Shown here piece after piece: positions 16,902-25,374 of a stretch of DNA of 40,327 nucleotides. The DNA is from an uncultured Rickettsiales bacterium (lineage in GTDB: Bacteria > Pseudomonadota > Alphaproteobacteria > Rickettsiales > UBA1997): NCBI GenBank assembly GCA_944391025.1, contig CALXSC010000013.1:1-40327 (forward strand), read 5' to 3'. Each line of letters begins with the position of its first letter. Positions within the stretch are counted from its first letter, which is position 1. The position numbers and the translations under genes are program-made. The notes beneath the pieces are model-generated. The model was not told where the DNA came from, made no database searches, and was given only the letters and a program-made list of their open reading frames with translations.

Positions 16902-17603
16902 ATGGACAACATTAGTCTAAATCTTTTAACCGATGAAGAATTAATGGAATTAGTCCAAAAGCGCAAATATAGAGCTTTTAAAGAATTGGTTGCTAGATAT
17001 TCTAGCGACCTTTTTAATTTTTCATATCATTTTATCTATAATGGCGAAAAAACCAAAAAAATAATTAAGAATCTATTTATTAGCGTTTGGTGTGAACCAT
17101 ATCTGTATAATAAAAATTTCAAAATATCCATATTTAAAAAAGCAATAAAAAAACTATCAAAGGAAAATATAGATAAAGAAATCTATGACAATAATAGAAA
17201 AATATTGTCAAATCTTACTAAAAAAGATATATTGGCCATTAATCTATATTATTTTGGTACATTTAAAGAAAATGAAATTAAACTATTCAATAGCGATATA
17301 GATAAAAAAATAGGAGAATTAAAGAAAAACTTTATTGAGAAATACAATATAGATCTCTATACTTTTATATATAATATAAACATAACCAATCTGTCAGCAT
17401 TTGAATTTCAAAAAGAAATAATATCTGCAGCAATAAAATATGAGCAAAAAGATAAAAACCAAAATATAATTATAGGAATTAGCATAATACCGCTAATAGT
17501 ACTGGCAATAATAGTTGCGTATTCAATCTCATATAATGATGAAGAAGCAATTTCAAAGCATGAAGATATAATAAGGGCTTTTGAATATCTGTTTGTCAAA
17601 TAA
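16902..17603 (+). CDS. Degenerate ECF sigma-factor-like protein with C-terminal membrane helix
   Basis: A 233-residue protein. Residues about 9-63 match ECF sigma region 2 (TDEELMELVQKRKYRAFKELVARYSSDLF ends the first part; then KNLFISVW), but the highly conserved core-binding segment, usually close to AEDIVQETF, reads TKKIIKNLF. Region 4 (about 95-150) is hard to recognise and lysine-rich. A hydrophobic helix follows at about 189-210 (IIIGISIIPLIVLAIIVAYS) and then a short charged tail. A membrane span is foreign to sigma factors and more typical of their anti-sigma partners. It may be a membrane-held regulator or a decayed sigma factor. It is 6 bases from the EF-hand gene and surely co-transcribed with it. 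Confidence 0.6.
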   Translation: MDNISLNLLTDEELMELVQKRKYRAFKELVARYSSDLFNFSYHFIYNGEKTKKIIKNLFISVWCEPYLYNKNFKISIFKKAIKKLSKENIDKEIYDNNRKILSNLTKKDILAINLYYFGTFKENEIKLFNSDIDKKIGELKKNFIEKYNIDLYTFIYNINITNLSAFEFQKEIISAAIKYEQKDKNQNIIIGISIIPLIVLAIIVAYSISYNDEEAISKHEDIIRAFEYLFVK

Positions 17604-17733
17604 TCAAAATATGCTTGATTAATAAAATTTTTAGTCCAAAATCAATAATTGACTATTCATAAAATTTATATTATAATATCACAATATTTTATTTTATGTA
17701 TAGTTTTTGTTATATTGTGAGTATAAAATATTA

Positions 17734-17820
17734 ATTAACTTTTAGTTAATCTAAATGACAATTAAGTTAACTTTGGTTAAACTACATTATGTTGACTTTT
17801 GTAAAAAAAATGTATATAAT
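17734..17820 (+). promoter_or_regulatory. Near-consensus sigma70 promoter with two upstream dyads
   Basis: TTGACT (17792-17797), a 17-base spacer and TATAAT (17815-17820) make a near-perfect promoter. Upstream lie two palindromes: ATTAACT-ttt-AGTTAAT (17734-17750) and TTAAC-tttg-GTTAA (17767-17780). Their centres are about 31.5 bp apart, three helical turns. This suggests a dimeric regulator binding just upstream of the -35 box. The promoter position excludes translation starts before about 17827. Confidence 0.75.
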
Positions 17821-17856
17821 GAGAATGCGAAATGTGAAATGTTAAAGGATGATGAA

Positions 17857-18192
17857 ATGACAGCAATTACTACAAGAAGTGAAGAAAGACTGAGTTTAGT
17901 TAGAAGAGCTGACGAATGGAAAAATTCAATTATTGAAGAAACACCGAATAAATTATTAGAATTTGTTGGTTCAGTTCAGCAGATGTTAATGGTAAAATTA
18001 GACAGAATTGAGCACAAGATTAAACTCAAGATGTCGGCTAAAGAAGTTGAGCAGGAAATATCATCTGAAAAATACCAAAAAAATGAAATAACATCTTCAT
18101 TAGTAGGATTAAAAACTTCAGTAGAACAAAGCACAGTTCCAACAGCACTTGGAAATGCAACTACAAAAAATCTTAATAGAGCAAGATCATAA
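17857..18192 (+). CDS. Small hypothetical protein
   Basis: A 111-residue protein of unknown function. I chose ATG 17857 because AAGGA (17845-17849) lies 7 bases before it and the consensus promoter at 17792-17820 would lie inside any longer frame. The product is mainly helical and charged, with heptad-like spacing around residues 25-75 (FVGSVQQMLMVKLDRIEHKI), and ends in a polar tail (TTKNLNRARS). There is no signal peptide or membrane helix. With its strong promoter and possible operators it should be well expressed and regulated. It converges on the truncated mfd. Confidence 0.65.
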   Translation: MTAITTRSEERLSLVRRADEWKNSIIEETPNKLLEFVGSVQQMLMVKLDRIEHKIKLKMSAKEVEQEISSEKYQKNEITSSLVGLKTSVEQSTVPTALGNATTKNLNRARS

Positions 18193-18310
18193 TTAATTAT
18201 GACAAGCCTCTATTAAATAATAATTTAACCGTTAGTACAGATTAAATAGCGTTTTAATATATTATAGTCATTTCAATTTTAGTTTGAATCAATAGGCGTA
18301 TAGCCAAAAC

Positions 18311-19471
18311 TTAATTTAAATATTCTTTTAGACTTTTAAAAACTTCTTTAGATTCTTTATAGAAATCAGGAATGTTTTTGATGTTTAAATTTATTTCTTG
18401 AGCATCGCTAGTTAAATTATCTATATCAAATATTATATTTATATATTTTTTTAAAATATCCTTTAATTTATTATTATTTATATATAACAAATCATCTTTA
18501 ATTGGATTATAAACTGATTTATTTTCTTTACGCTTAAGATCCAAAATCCTTAGGCCATAGTATTTTTTTATCTGCTCCATATATTCTTCAATCTTTTTTT
18601 CAATATTTGAATTATAGGATATAACAGAATGTTTTGGCAGATAGTCAAAAATGGTCTCTAATTCATTGTCATAAAACAATGGAAGCCAGTTTTCGCAGCC
18701 GTTATACAGTACCCTTTTGGAAATATTCTGATACAGATAGTCATCATCCTTTGGTATGCCAAAGGAATTTCTATAGTTTTGTTTAAAATTTTGTATGTTA
18801 TTCTCATTGAAAATAACTTCTTTCATTGGCAAAACTAAAATACTATCGTAGCTATTAAATCCTATTTGTGTATCTGGATTAAATGATTTTATGGTTTCAA
18901 TTCTGTTATTTTTTAAAATTATTCTATAGCATTGGTTATCAAATGTTATAAGGTCAACAACATTATTATTTATACTATAGTCTCCAAGATTAATTGAAGT
19001 TTCATTGCTTTCATAGCAATTATTTTTTAGTAATTCATCCATTTCATTTGCTGATATTTCCTGGCCAACAGACAGTTTTATAAATATAAAATCTTTTTTA
19101 TTTATTACCTTCTGTATAGCAGCATTTCTTGAAATTAGAAAAATTACCTTTTTATTTTTATATAACTCATTAAAATTTAACAGTTTATAGATCGCCTCCA
19201 TCCTTTCTGTTTGAATTTTAAGCTGCGGCGAATTAACATCGTATGGAATTGTATTCCATTCTGGAAATTTAATAACTTCTATATCTCTATTATAAAATTC
19301 AATTTCTTTTTTGGACAGTTCTAATTCAAAATTATCTTTAACTATATGTGCTATAAATTTAAATTTTGTTTCCTGAAAAATATTAAACAATAGGTAATTT
19401 ATACTATCTTTTGTTATACCCTTAATAACAGTTGAATTTTTAATGCCTGATAATTGATTTTTATAATTCAT
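18311..19471 (-). pseudogene. mfd: Transcription-repair coupling factor Mfd, N-terminal part only
   Basis: The 386-residue frame matches the N-terminal UvrB-like module of Mfd: EVIKFPEWNTIPYD, SPQLKIQTERMEAIYKLL, the conserved region around ISRNAAIQ, and FDNQCYRIILKNNRIETI followed by FNPDTQIGF. It ends at about the family's IPDF segment. The RNA-polymerase-interacting domain, the RecG-like translocase motor and the C-terminal domain, about 700 residues, are absent. No helicase motif follows in any frame before the next gene. Without the motor it cannot displace stalled RNA polymerase. It is either a pseudogene or, less likely, half of a split Mfd. The frame is long and free of stops, so loss is recent or the fragment is still used. 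Confidence 0.75.
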
Positions 19472-19617
19472 CTAATAAAAATTTCTTTATACATAGAATA
19501 TATTATTATCTAAAATAATATTTTCAATAAACTTTTTAAGTAATTAACTTCAAATATATATTGTTTTTTAAAAAAATAGTTTTATAAATAATAGCTATGA
19601 GGAAAAAAGGTTAAAGT

Positions 19618-20592
19618 ATGTATTACGATAGAAGCAGAAAAACAAAAAAAACATTATTAATGATAGCTTTAATAGCTATTGCTGTGGTTGGCGTAATTTT
19701 TATATACAGAAAAGTGGCCAATGGAAATAATGATTATATATTAAAAGGAAATGGCAGGGTAGAGGGTAGAGAAATATCAATAGCTACAAAATTTTCCGGA
19801 AGAATAGTTGAATTAAAGGCTGATGAAGGCGATGTTGTTAAAAAAGGTCAATTACTAGCCGTAATAGATTCAAGGTCTTTGGCTGCAGATATAGAATCGC
19901 AGAAAGCAAAATCTGAAGAAATCCTGAAACAAATTGCCGCAACGGATGCAGACATTAAAGCCACTAAAAGCGATATAAACTTTTATACAAAAGAAGTTAG
20001 CAGAAGCAAAACTTTAATTAAGCAAAATTTTTCTTCACAATTGGAATTGGATAAGAATACAAATGCTTTAGAAAAGTCCCAGGCTAAATTAGTTAGTTTA
20101 GAAGCAAACAAAAAAGCTCTTCAGGCTTCATATAAATCATTATTGGCTTCTATAAAATCTCAAGAAATTGATTTGGGCGATATGAATATATATGCTCCAG
20201 CAAACGGTGTTTTGTTATACAAACTTGTTGAAGACGGGGAAATGCTTGCAGATAATGGCAAATTATTTATAATGTACAATCCTGATGACCTATATATGAC
20301 AATATATATGCCATCAGAAAAGGCCGGTCAAGTAAAACTTGGAGAACCTGCAATGATAAAATTAGACGCATATCCTAATAAAGTTTTTCCTGCAAAGGTA
20401 ACATTTGTAGCAGAAAATGCAGAATTTACACCAAAAGAGGTTGAAACTCAACAGGAAAGACAGAAATTAGTTTTCAGAGTTAAATTAACTCTAGATGACA
20501 ATTCACAGAGAGAAGCAAAACCTGGCATGCCTGGTGATGGTTATGTTAAATTAGATGATAATAAAGATTGGCCTACTTACTTGCAAAAATAA
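19618..20592 (+). CDS. HlyD/EmrA-family membrane fusion (periplasmic adaptor) protein
   Basis: A 324-residue periplasmic adaptor. One N-terminal membrane helix (about 12-30, TLLMIALIAIAVVGVIFIY), a first lipoyl half (GRVEGREISIATKFSGRIVELKADEG is split by its beta hairpin), a long alpha-helical hairpin (about 95-185), the second lipoyl half (DMNIYAPANGVLLYKLVEDG) and a beta-barrel domain ending in KPGMPGDGYVKL. The segment EFTPKEVETQQERQ is typical of the YbhG/YhiI type, which works with ABC exporters of the YbhFSR kind. No transporter gene follows; sppA is next. AGGAAAAAAGG lies upstream of the ATG. Confidence 0.87.
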   Translation: MYYDRSRKTKKTLLMIALIAIAVVGVIFIYRKVANGNNDYILKGNGRVEGREISIATKFSGRIVELKADEGDVVKKGQLLAVIDSRSLAADIESQKAKSEEILKQIAATDADIKATKSDINFYTKEVSRSKTLIKQNFSSQLELDKNTNALEKSQAKLVSLEANKKALQASYKSLLASIKSQEIDLGDMNIYAPANGVLLYKLVEDGEMLADNGKLFIMYNPDDLYMTIYMPSEKAGQVKLGEPAMIKLDAYPNKVFPAKVTFVAENAEFTPKEVETQQERQKLVFRVKLTLDDNSQREAKPGMPGDGYVKLDDNKDWPTYLQK

Positions 20593-20643
20593 TTTAGTTA
20601 ATCCTTTAAATCATCTTGTAAAATTTATATATTTTATATTTAT

Positions 20644-21567
20644 ATGAAAGAAGATTTATTGATGAATTTAGAATACAAAAAACAAATTAAAAAATGGAGA
20701 AATGTATCTATAATTTTAATTTGTTTTTTATTTATGTTGATTTTAGGAAATATAGCAAATTCAAAACGTGCTGATGATGATATAATATCTGAAAATTCAA
20801 TAGCTGAAATTGATATAAATGGAATTATAGCAAAGGATGACTATAGGGACAATAAAATTGCGGATATAATAAAAAATGATAAGATAAAAGCCGTAATATT
20901 GAATGTAGATAGTCCTGGCGGCATGGTTACGCCAAGTGAAATTCTCTATGACCTGATATATAAATTAAATAAGACAAAGCCTGTAGTAGTTCTAATGGGA
21001 AGTATGGGCACTTCTGGAGCATATATGATTTCTCTTGGAGCTGACTATATAATAGCAAGAAATACAACATTAACCGGATCCATAGGCGTACTAATGCAAA
21101 GCTATGAATTTGTTGAACTCGCAAAAAAGATTGGCATTGAGTTAAAAACATTTAAAAGCTCAGAACTAAAAGGCATGCCTTCATTTTTTGAACCAAACAA
21201 TGCAAGCTCTGATGCTGCTATACAGTCAAGTATAAATGATATATATGACTATTTTAAAAATTTAGTTAGAGAAAGAAGGCCTTTAATGACGCAGGAAAAT
21301 TTTGATTTATCAATTAATGGTCAAGCTTTCACTGGAAGGCAGGCCTTAAAAATTGGTTTAATTGATGAAATCGGCGATAAAAACTCCGCATTAAAGTATC
21401 TTGAAACAAAAAAAGTAGACATCAAGTTGCCTATAGTAAAAATAAATTTAAAGAAGAAAATAAATACAAATATACTCCAGAAATTAACAAATAAATTTTT
21501 CTTTGATATTAGGGAAAATAACGCCTTTGGCATTGGCGAAAGTGGTTTAATTTCAATATACAATTAA
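20644..21567 (+). CDS. sppA: Signal peptide peptidase SppA-like serine protease
   Basis: A 307-residue membrane-bound S49 protease, short (36K-type) form. A single helix at about 20-37 (NVSIILICFLFMLILGNI) anchors it with the catalytic part in the periplasm. The substrate-site motif VDSPGG (88-93), the nucleophile Ser124 in GSMGTSGAYM and the general base Lys176 in ELKGMPSFFEP are all present; GQAFTGRQALKIGLIDEIG is the family's late motif. SppA degrades left-over signal peptides. ATG 20662 is a possible alternative start. It lies 51 bases after the adaptor gene and 1 base before the HD gene. Confidence 0.9.
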   Translation: MKEDLLMNLEYKKQIKKWRNVSIILICFLFMLILGNIANSKRADDDIISENSIAEIDINGIIAKDDYRDNKIADIIKNDKIKAVILNVDSPGGMVTPSEILYDLIYKLNKTKPVVVLMGSMGTSGAYMISLGADYIIARNTTLTGSIGVLMQSYEFVELAKKIGIELKTFKSSELKGMPSFFEPNNASSDAAIQSSINDIYDYFKNLVRERRPLMTQENFDLSINGQAFTGRQALKIGLIDEIGDKNSALKYLETKKVDIKLPIVKINLKKKINTNILQKLTNKFFFDIRENNAFGIGESGLISIYN

Positions 21568-21568
21568 A

Positions 21569-22420
21569 ATGAGTATAGGTATAAAACAGGCAAAAGAAAT
21601 ATTAATAAAGTACTATAAAGAGCAGCTGCAGAAATTAATAGACAATAATTTTTCTAGTGCAAATGTGAATTTCCTAAAGGTTAAATTTAGGCATTCATTT
21701 GAATGTTATTATATAGGCAGAGAAATACTAAAAAAAGACAAGGAGCTTAAAAATAAATCGGATATATTTAAAGAAAGGGCTGAACTAGGCTTTTTGTTGC
21801 ATGATATAGGCAGATTTTTTGAACTTACAAATGAGTTAAATTCACAATCGCATGGCATATATGGAGCTAATCTTTTAGAAAACAAAGAAAATTTTGATGA
21901 TAAACTTGTATTAATAGCCATAAGGCATCATGATGAGGCTGATATATTTTTAGATGATGATGCAGACTTTTTAAAACTTAGCGAAGATGATAAAAAAGAA
22001 TCTATAGAAATACTAAGGGTTTTAAAAGATGCGGATAAAATTTCCAACCTATATCTTTTTAAAAATAAAAATACAATATATACTAGAAAAGATAAAAGAT
22101 ACGGCTTTTCTGAGGAATATTTTGAAGGTATAAAAAATAAGCACTTAATTGATAAAAAATATAAAAATACGATATTTGATTCAATAGCCTATTATATAAT
22201 ATGGTTCCATGAACTGTTCTATGAGGGAAGTAAAGAGTTTGCAATAGAGCATAAACTAATTGAACATCTGGTAAATATGTATGACTTCTTTATTAAAGAT
22301 ATTGAAAAAATTGAATTAAACTACAATTCAGAGGAAGATGTCCTCAAAAAAAAGAAAGAAATGGAAAAAAATCTAAGTAGATTAAAATCCATATTAAAAG
22401 AACAGAAAATAATAAATTAA
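21569..22420 (+). CDS. HD-domain phosphohydrolase
   Basis: A 283-residue HD protein. The ligand residues are visible in order: His42 (RHSFECYY), His78-Asp79 (LLHDIGRFFE), His95 (SQSHGIYGA), His120/His121 (AIRHHDEAD) and Asp154 (LKDADKISN). This pattern fits a bimetal HD hydrolase; substrates of such proteins include nucleotides and cyclic dinucleotides, and this one is unknown. The C-terminus (about 235-283) is a charged helix, possibly a coiled coil. It begins 1 base after the sppA stop codon, so translation is probably coupled. A weak hairpin follows its stop. Confidence 0.8.
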   Translation: MSIGIKQAKEILIKYYKEQLQKLIDNNFSSANVNFLKVKFRHSFECYYIGREILKKDKELKNKSDIFKERAELGFLLHDIGRFFELTNELNSQSHGIYGANLLENKENFDDKLVLIAIRHHDEADIFLDDDADFLKLSEDDKKESIEILRVLKDADKISNLYLFKNKNTIYTRKDKRYGFSEEYFEGIKNKHLIDKKYKNTIFDSIAYYIIWFHELFYEGSKEFAIEHKLIEHLVNMYDFFIKDIEKIELNYNSEEDVLKKKKEMEKNLSRLKSILKEQKIIN

Positions 22421-22460
22421 TAGCTGGGAATAATTACTATTTCCAGCTATTATTTATTAA
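22419..22460 (+). terminator. Probable terminator after the HD gene
   Basis: AATAGCTGGGAA (22419-22430) pairs with TTTCCAGCTATT (22440-22451) with one G-T pair, and AT-rich sequence follows (ATTTATTAAC). The T-tract is poor. Confidence 0.5.
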
Positions 22461-22603
22461 CTGAATAATAAGGATTCTTTTCGCACTGTTTTAGATGCTT
22501 CTTTTTGCAGCCTATTTTCATCAATTGTTCCTCCCTGTTGCCATCCATTAGCTACACTAACAGCAGCTTGTTCAATCTTATTTCTTTTTTTATATTGAAT
22601 TAT
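22457..22603 (-). pseudogene. Possible remnant of a small gene
   Basis: On the minus strand about 48 codons are open, reading KKRNKIEQAAVSVANGWQQG, then GTIDENRLQKEASKTVRKES, then LLFS and stop. The composition looks coding (mixed, with Trp, Gln and Gly), unlike the surrounding AT-rich DNA, but no normal start codon is in frame. One single-base shift near the A-run at about 22585-22592 would join it to an upstream ATG. It may be a 3' remnant or a frameshifted small gene. I do not recognise it. Confidence 0.3.
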
Positions 22604-22657
22604 TTATGGGCATTATTTATTAAAGTGCATTGCATAACAATTACAAGCAAAACTAAA

Positions 22658-22683
22658 GAAAAATTATTTATGCATAAGGTCTA
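22658..22683 (-). repeat. Short dispersed repeat, copy 2
   Basis: On the minus strand this reads TAGACCTTATGCATAAATAA followed by a T-run. It matches copies 1 and 4 over about 25 bases with few differences. Confidence 0.5.
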
Positions 22684-22690
22684 ATATTAA

Positions 22691-22718
22691 TATTGGCGCT
22701 AAATCTATAGCGCCAATA
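22691..22718 (-). terminator. Hairpin after rnj
   Basis: A perfect 11-bp stem, TATTGGCGCTA (22691-22701) with TAGCGCCAATA (22708-22718), lies 22 bases past the rnj stop codon. The following minus-strand sequence is AT-rich but not a clean T-run. It may be a terminator or a 3'-end stabilising stem. Confidence 0.6.
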
Positions 22719-22740
22719 CAATTTAAAACAGCAATACTTT

Positions 22741-24465
22741 CTAAACCTTGCATATCTTGATAACAGTATATGGCCTTTTACCCATATCTAGTTGAAAAAT
22801 ATGATTAATAGTCCTGCTAACTTCCCTATTAAGGAATATTTCCTTTTTCTCATTAGTATCAAATCTAGCCGCATCCTCAGGGTTAGTCATTTTATTCAAA
22901 GCTGAGTTATAACTCTTGGCTATGTCTTCCTCAAGAATTTCCTTCATATCTTTTTCTTGATATAAATCATAATTTCCTGCGGTTGTTATTGAAGGAATAT
23001 TAACTAGTTTATAATTCTTATCAACCATTAAAACAACGAAAATTATACCTGACTCTGACATCTTTTGTCTTTCATTTATAATATGGCTTGTCAAAGGTAT
23101 CATACGTCTTCCATCAATAGCTATATTGGTCAAATCCAAATGCTCAATAACTTTTGTTTTTTCCGGGTTCTCCGAATCAATTTTTATCAAATCACCATTC
23201 TTGCCCTTAATAACAACTTTGATGCCGCATTCTTTAGCTATTCTTCTATGCTCAGACAAATGCATAGCCTCGCCATGGGTCGCTATAACTATTTTAGGCT
23301 TAACTAGTTTATACATTTCAATTAGCTCATCTCTAGTATAGTGTCCAGATAAATGAACAAAATTATTTTCAGCAGTTATAATTTTAACATCTTTTTCAGA
23401 TAATTTATTATATAAACTATAAATATTTTTTTCATTTCCAGGAATAACACTGGCTGAGAATATAACAGTATCACCGCTTGCAAGATGCATAGTTCTATGG
23501 GTATCGTTTGCCAATTTATTCAATCCAGATGTAGGTTCACCTTGACAACCTGTAGAAATAATCATTATATCTTTTTTGTTATATTTTCCTAAATCATCCT
23601 CAGCTATAAACTCTAAACCCTTTGGTATATAGTTCATTTCGTTAGCAACCTTAAGGATTCTATAGATAGACCTTCCAATTATGCCTATCTTTCTTCCAGC
23701 AGCCTTAGCAGCAAGTGAAAGCGATATAATTCTAGCAATATTTGAAGCAAAAATTGCACAAACTATAAGTCCGTCATTATGTTCCTTCATTATAGATTTG
23801 AGGTTTTTCAATAGATCAGTTTCTGATTTGCATTTTTCAGTCTTAAATACGTTAGTTGACTCGCAAACTGCAGCCAAAACTTCCCCTTTACTACCTAACT
23901 CCTTCAGCCTCTTCTTATTTGAAACATTCCCAATAACAGGTTTTTCTTCAAATTTCCAATCACCGGTATGCAATATATTGCCCTTTTCAGTTTTGATAAG
24001 AATAGCATTCATTTCCGGTGTAGAGTGGGTCAAGCCTATAAATTCAAGTTCAAATGGTTTTAAATTTAGATTTTCACCCTCTTTAATTTCAATAATTTTA
24101 ACCTGATCTGCAAATTCATATTCGCTTAATCTTTCCCTTAGGAAAGTCGCTGTGAATTTAGAAGTATAGATCGGAAGCTTTAATTCCTCCCATAAATATT
24201 GAATAGCACCAATGTGATCCTCGTGAATATGGGTCAGAAGTATTCCCAAACAGTCCTTCAAATTCTTCTTAATAAAAGTAATATCTGGCACCATAACATC
24301 AACACCAGGTATTTCATTTGTAAAACCAATTCCCATATCAACAATTAACCATTTTCCATCATACTGATACAGATTACAATTAAGGCCTATTTCTCCGCTT
24401 CCACCCAGTGGCAGGAATAATATGTCCTTTTTAAATTTATTTAAATTTACATTCATAAACAACAT
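22741..24465 (-). CDS. rnj: Ribonuclease J
   Basis: A 574-residue metallo-beta-lactamase/beta-CASP nuclease. The start of the fold is FLPLGGSGEIGLNCNLYQYDG, cut short here by its beta strand; the metal motif HxHxDH is His79-Ile-His81-Glu-Asp83-His84; later motifs are GLTHSTPEMNAILI and LHTGDWKFEE, and the beta-CASP histidine region is FVHLSGHYTRDE and ATHGEAMHLSEH. RNase J is a 5'-3' exo- and endoribonuclease of mRNA and rRNA; in alphaproteobacteria it coexists with RNase E. ATG 24456 is an alternative start three codons in. Length is normal. The leader has three small hairpins. Confidence 0.95.
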   Translation of the reverse strand: MLFMNVNLNKFKKDILFLPLGGSGEIGLNCNLYQYDGKWLIVDMGIGFTNEIPGVDVMVPDITFIKKNLKDCLGILLTHIHEDHIGAIQYLWEELKLPIYTSKFTATFLRERLSEYEFADQVKIIEIKEGENLNLKPFELEFIGLTHSTPEMNAILIKTEKGNILHTGDWKFEEKPVIGNVSNKKRLKELGSKGEVLAAVCESTNVFKTEKCKSETDLLKNLKSIMKEHNDGLIVCAIFASNIARIISLSLAAKAAGRKIGIIGRSIYRILKVANEMNYIPKGLEFIAEDDLGKYNKKDIMIISTGCQGEPTSGLNKLANDTHRTMHLASGDTVIFSASVIPGNEKNIYSLYNKLSEKDVKIITAENNFVHLSGHYTRDELIEMYKLVKPKIVIATHGEAMHLSEHRRIAKECGIKVVIKGKNGDLIKIDSENPEKTKVIEHLDLTNIAIDGRRMIPLTSHIINERQKMSESGIIFVVLMVDKNYKLVNIPSITTAGNYDLYQEKDMKEILEEDIAKSYNSALNKMTNPEDAARFDTNEKKEIFLNREVSRTINHIFQLDMGKRPYTVIKICKV

Positions 24466-24473
24466 AATTTTGT

Positions 24474-24548
24474 GAGCTTTTTGGAGCTCTAAAATAATAA
24501 ATATAGCGTATTATTTATTCCGCTATAAAAGGATTGCTTTTGGCAATC
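24474..24548 (-). promoter_or_regulatory. Three-hairpin leader upstream of rnj
   Basis: In the minus-strand leader three short stems follow one another: GATTGC-type arms at 24532-24537 and 24543-24548, TATAGCG arms at 24502-24508 and 24521-24527, and GAGCT arms at 24474-24478 and 24485-24489, the last only 9 bases before the start codon. They may affect stability or translation; function is unproven. Confidence 0.35.
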
Positions 24549-24734
24549 TAATACACGTTCGTTATTAAAAAATAACAAGAATTTCTTGAGATAAAGATAC
24601 CTCTTTATATAATAATACATGAATATTTTTAAAATACAAATAGTTTTTAGAGTTAAATGTGCTGATTATATTTAATTAGATTTACATTTATTATACCCGC
24701 ATATAAAATAAAAATAGAATATAAAAAATAGATT

Positions 24735-25370
24735 ATGGCAATAAAACTAATATGCAGTGATTGTAATGGGGTATTAAATAACGTTGATGGTGACTACTCA
24801 AAAAGCGGATTTTACTCAACAATAGCCAACGAAAATGAAGAGCTATATAGGGCAATAAACGAATTTCTATTTCGTGGCGGAAGCAAACACCTTGGGCGTG
24901 CTTGGATGGCAGGCGAGATAAGCTATACTGATTTAAATACTATACTCTCATTAAAATTTAACTGCGAATATAGCTACCTAAACAGCAAACTTGAAGAAAG
25001 CGCAAGGCTGCTTGAATTAAATTGGGATTTAATAAAAATATATCAAAGATTTAGAAAAAATAATATAAAAGTGGTAATCACAAGCGACAATATGGATATT
25101 TTTTCACAGCAAACAGTACCCCACAACAAACTAAATGATTACTTTGACGAAATATATAATTCATCAAACCTAAAGCATTTAAAAGAGGAAAATGAATTTG
25201 AACTATATAGAAAACTAGCAAATAAATATGGTTTAAATACAAAAGAAGTTCTAATTGTAGATGACGGACAAAGACTTATAAGAAAGGCTAAAAAATTAGG
25301 ATTCAGCGCATATCTCTACAACCAAAACACATGTGATAAATTTGAAAGCTGGATGAACCAACATATATAA
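24735..25370 (+). CDS. HAD-superfamily hydrolase
   Basis: A 211-residue HAD-like protein. Motif I is CSDCNGVL with nucleophile Asp9; the usual second aspartate of DxD is Asn11, a change seen in some HAD branches but one that removes the common acid/base of phosphatases. Motif II is Ser in VVITSDN, motif III is probably a Lys in the NLKHLKEE region, and motif IV is VDDGQ (near 176-180). A helical cap lies between (about 20-90). The family covers phosphatases, phosphomutases and dehalogenases, and I cannot choose a substrate. It is divergent from rnj and converges on the DUF5662-like gene with a gap of only 4 bases. Confidence 0.75.
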   Translation: MAIKLICSDCNGVLNNVDGDYSKSGFYSTIANENEELYRAINEFLFRGGSKHLGRAWMAGEISYTDLNTILSLKFNCEYSYLNSKLEESARLLELNWDLIKIYQRFRKNNIKVVITSDNMDIFSQQTVPHNKLNDYFDEIYNSSNLKHLKEENEFELYRKLANKYGLNTKEVLIVDDGQRLIRKAKKLGFSAYLYNQNTCDKFESWMNQHI

Positions 25371-25374
25371 AATA

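Noticed and set aside
17755..17856. Longer version of the small gene starting at 17755
   Set aside because: A near-perfect promoter lies inside this stretch and the ATG at 17857 has a good Shine-Dalgarno sequence.
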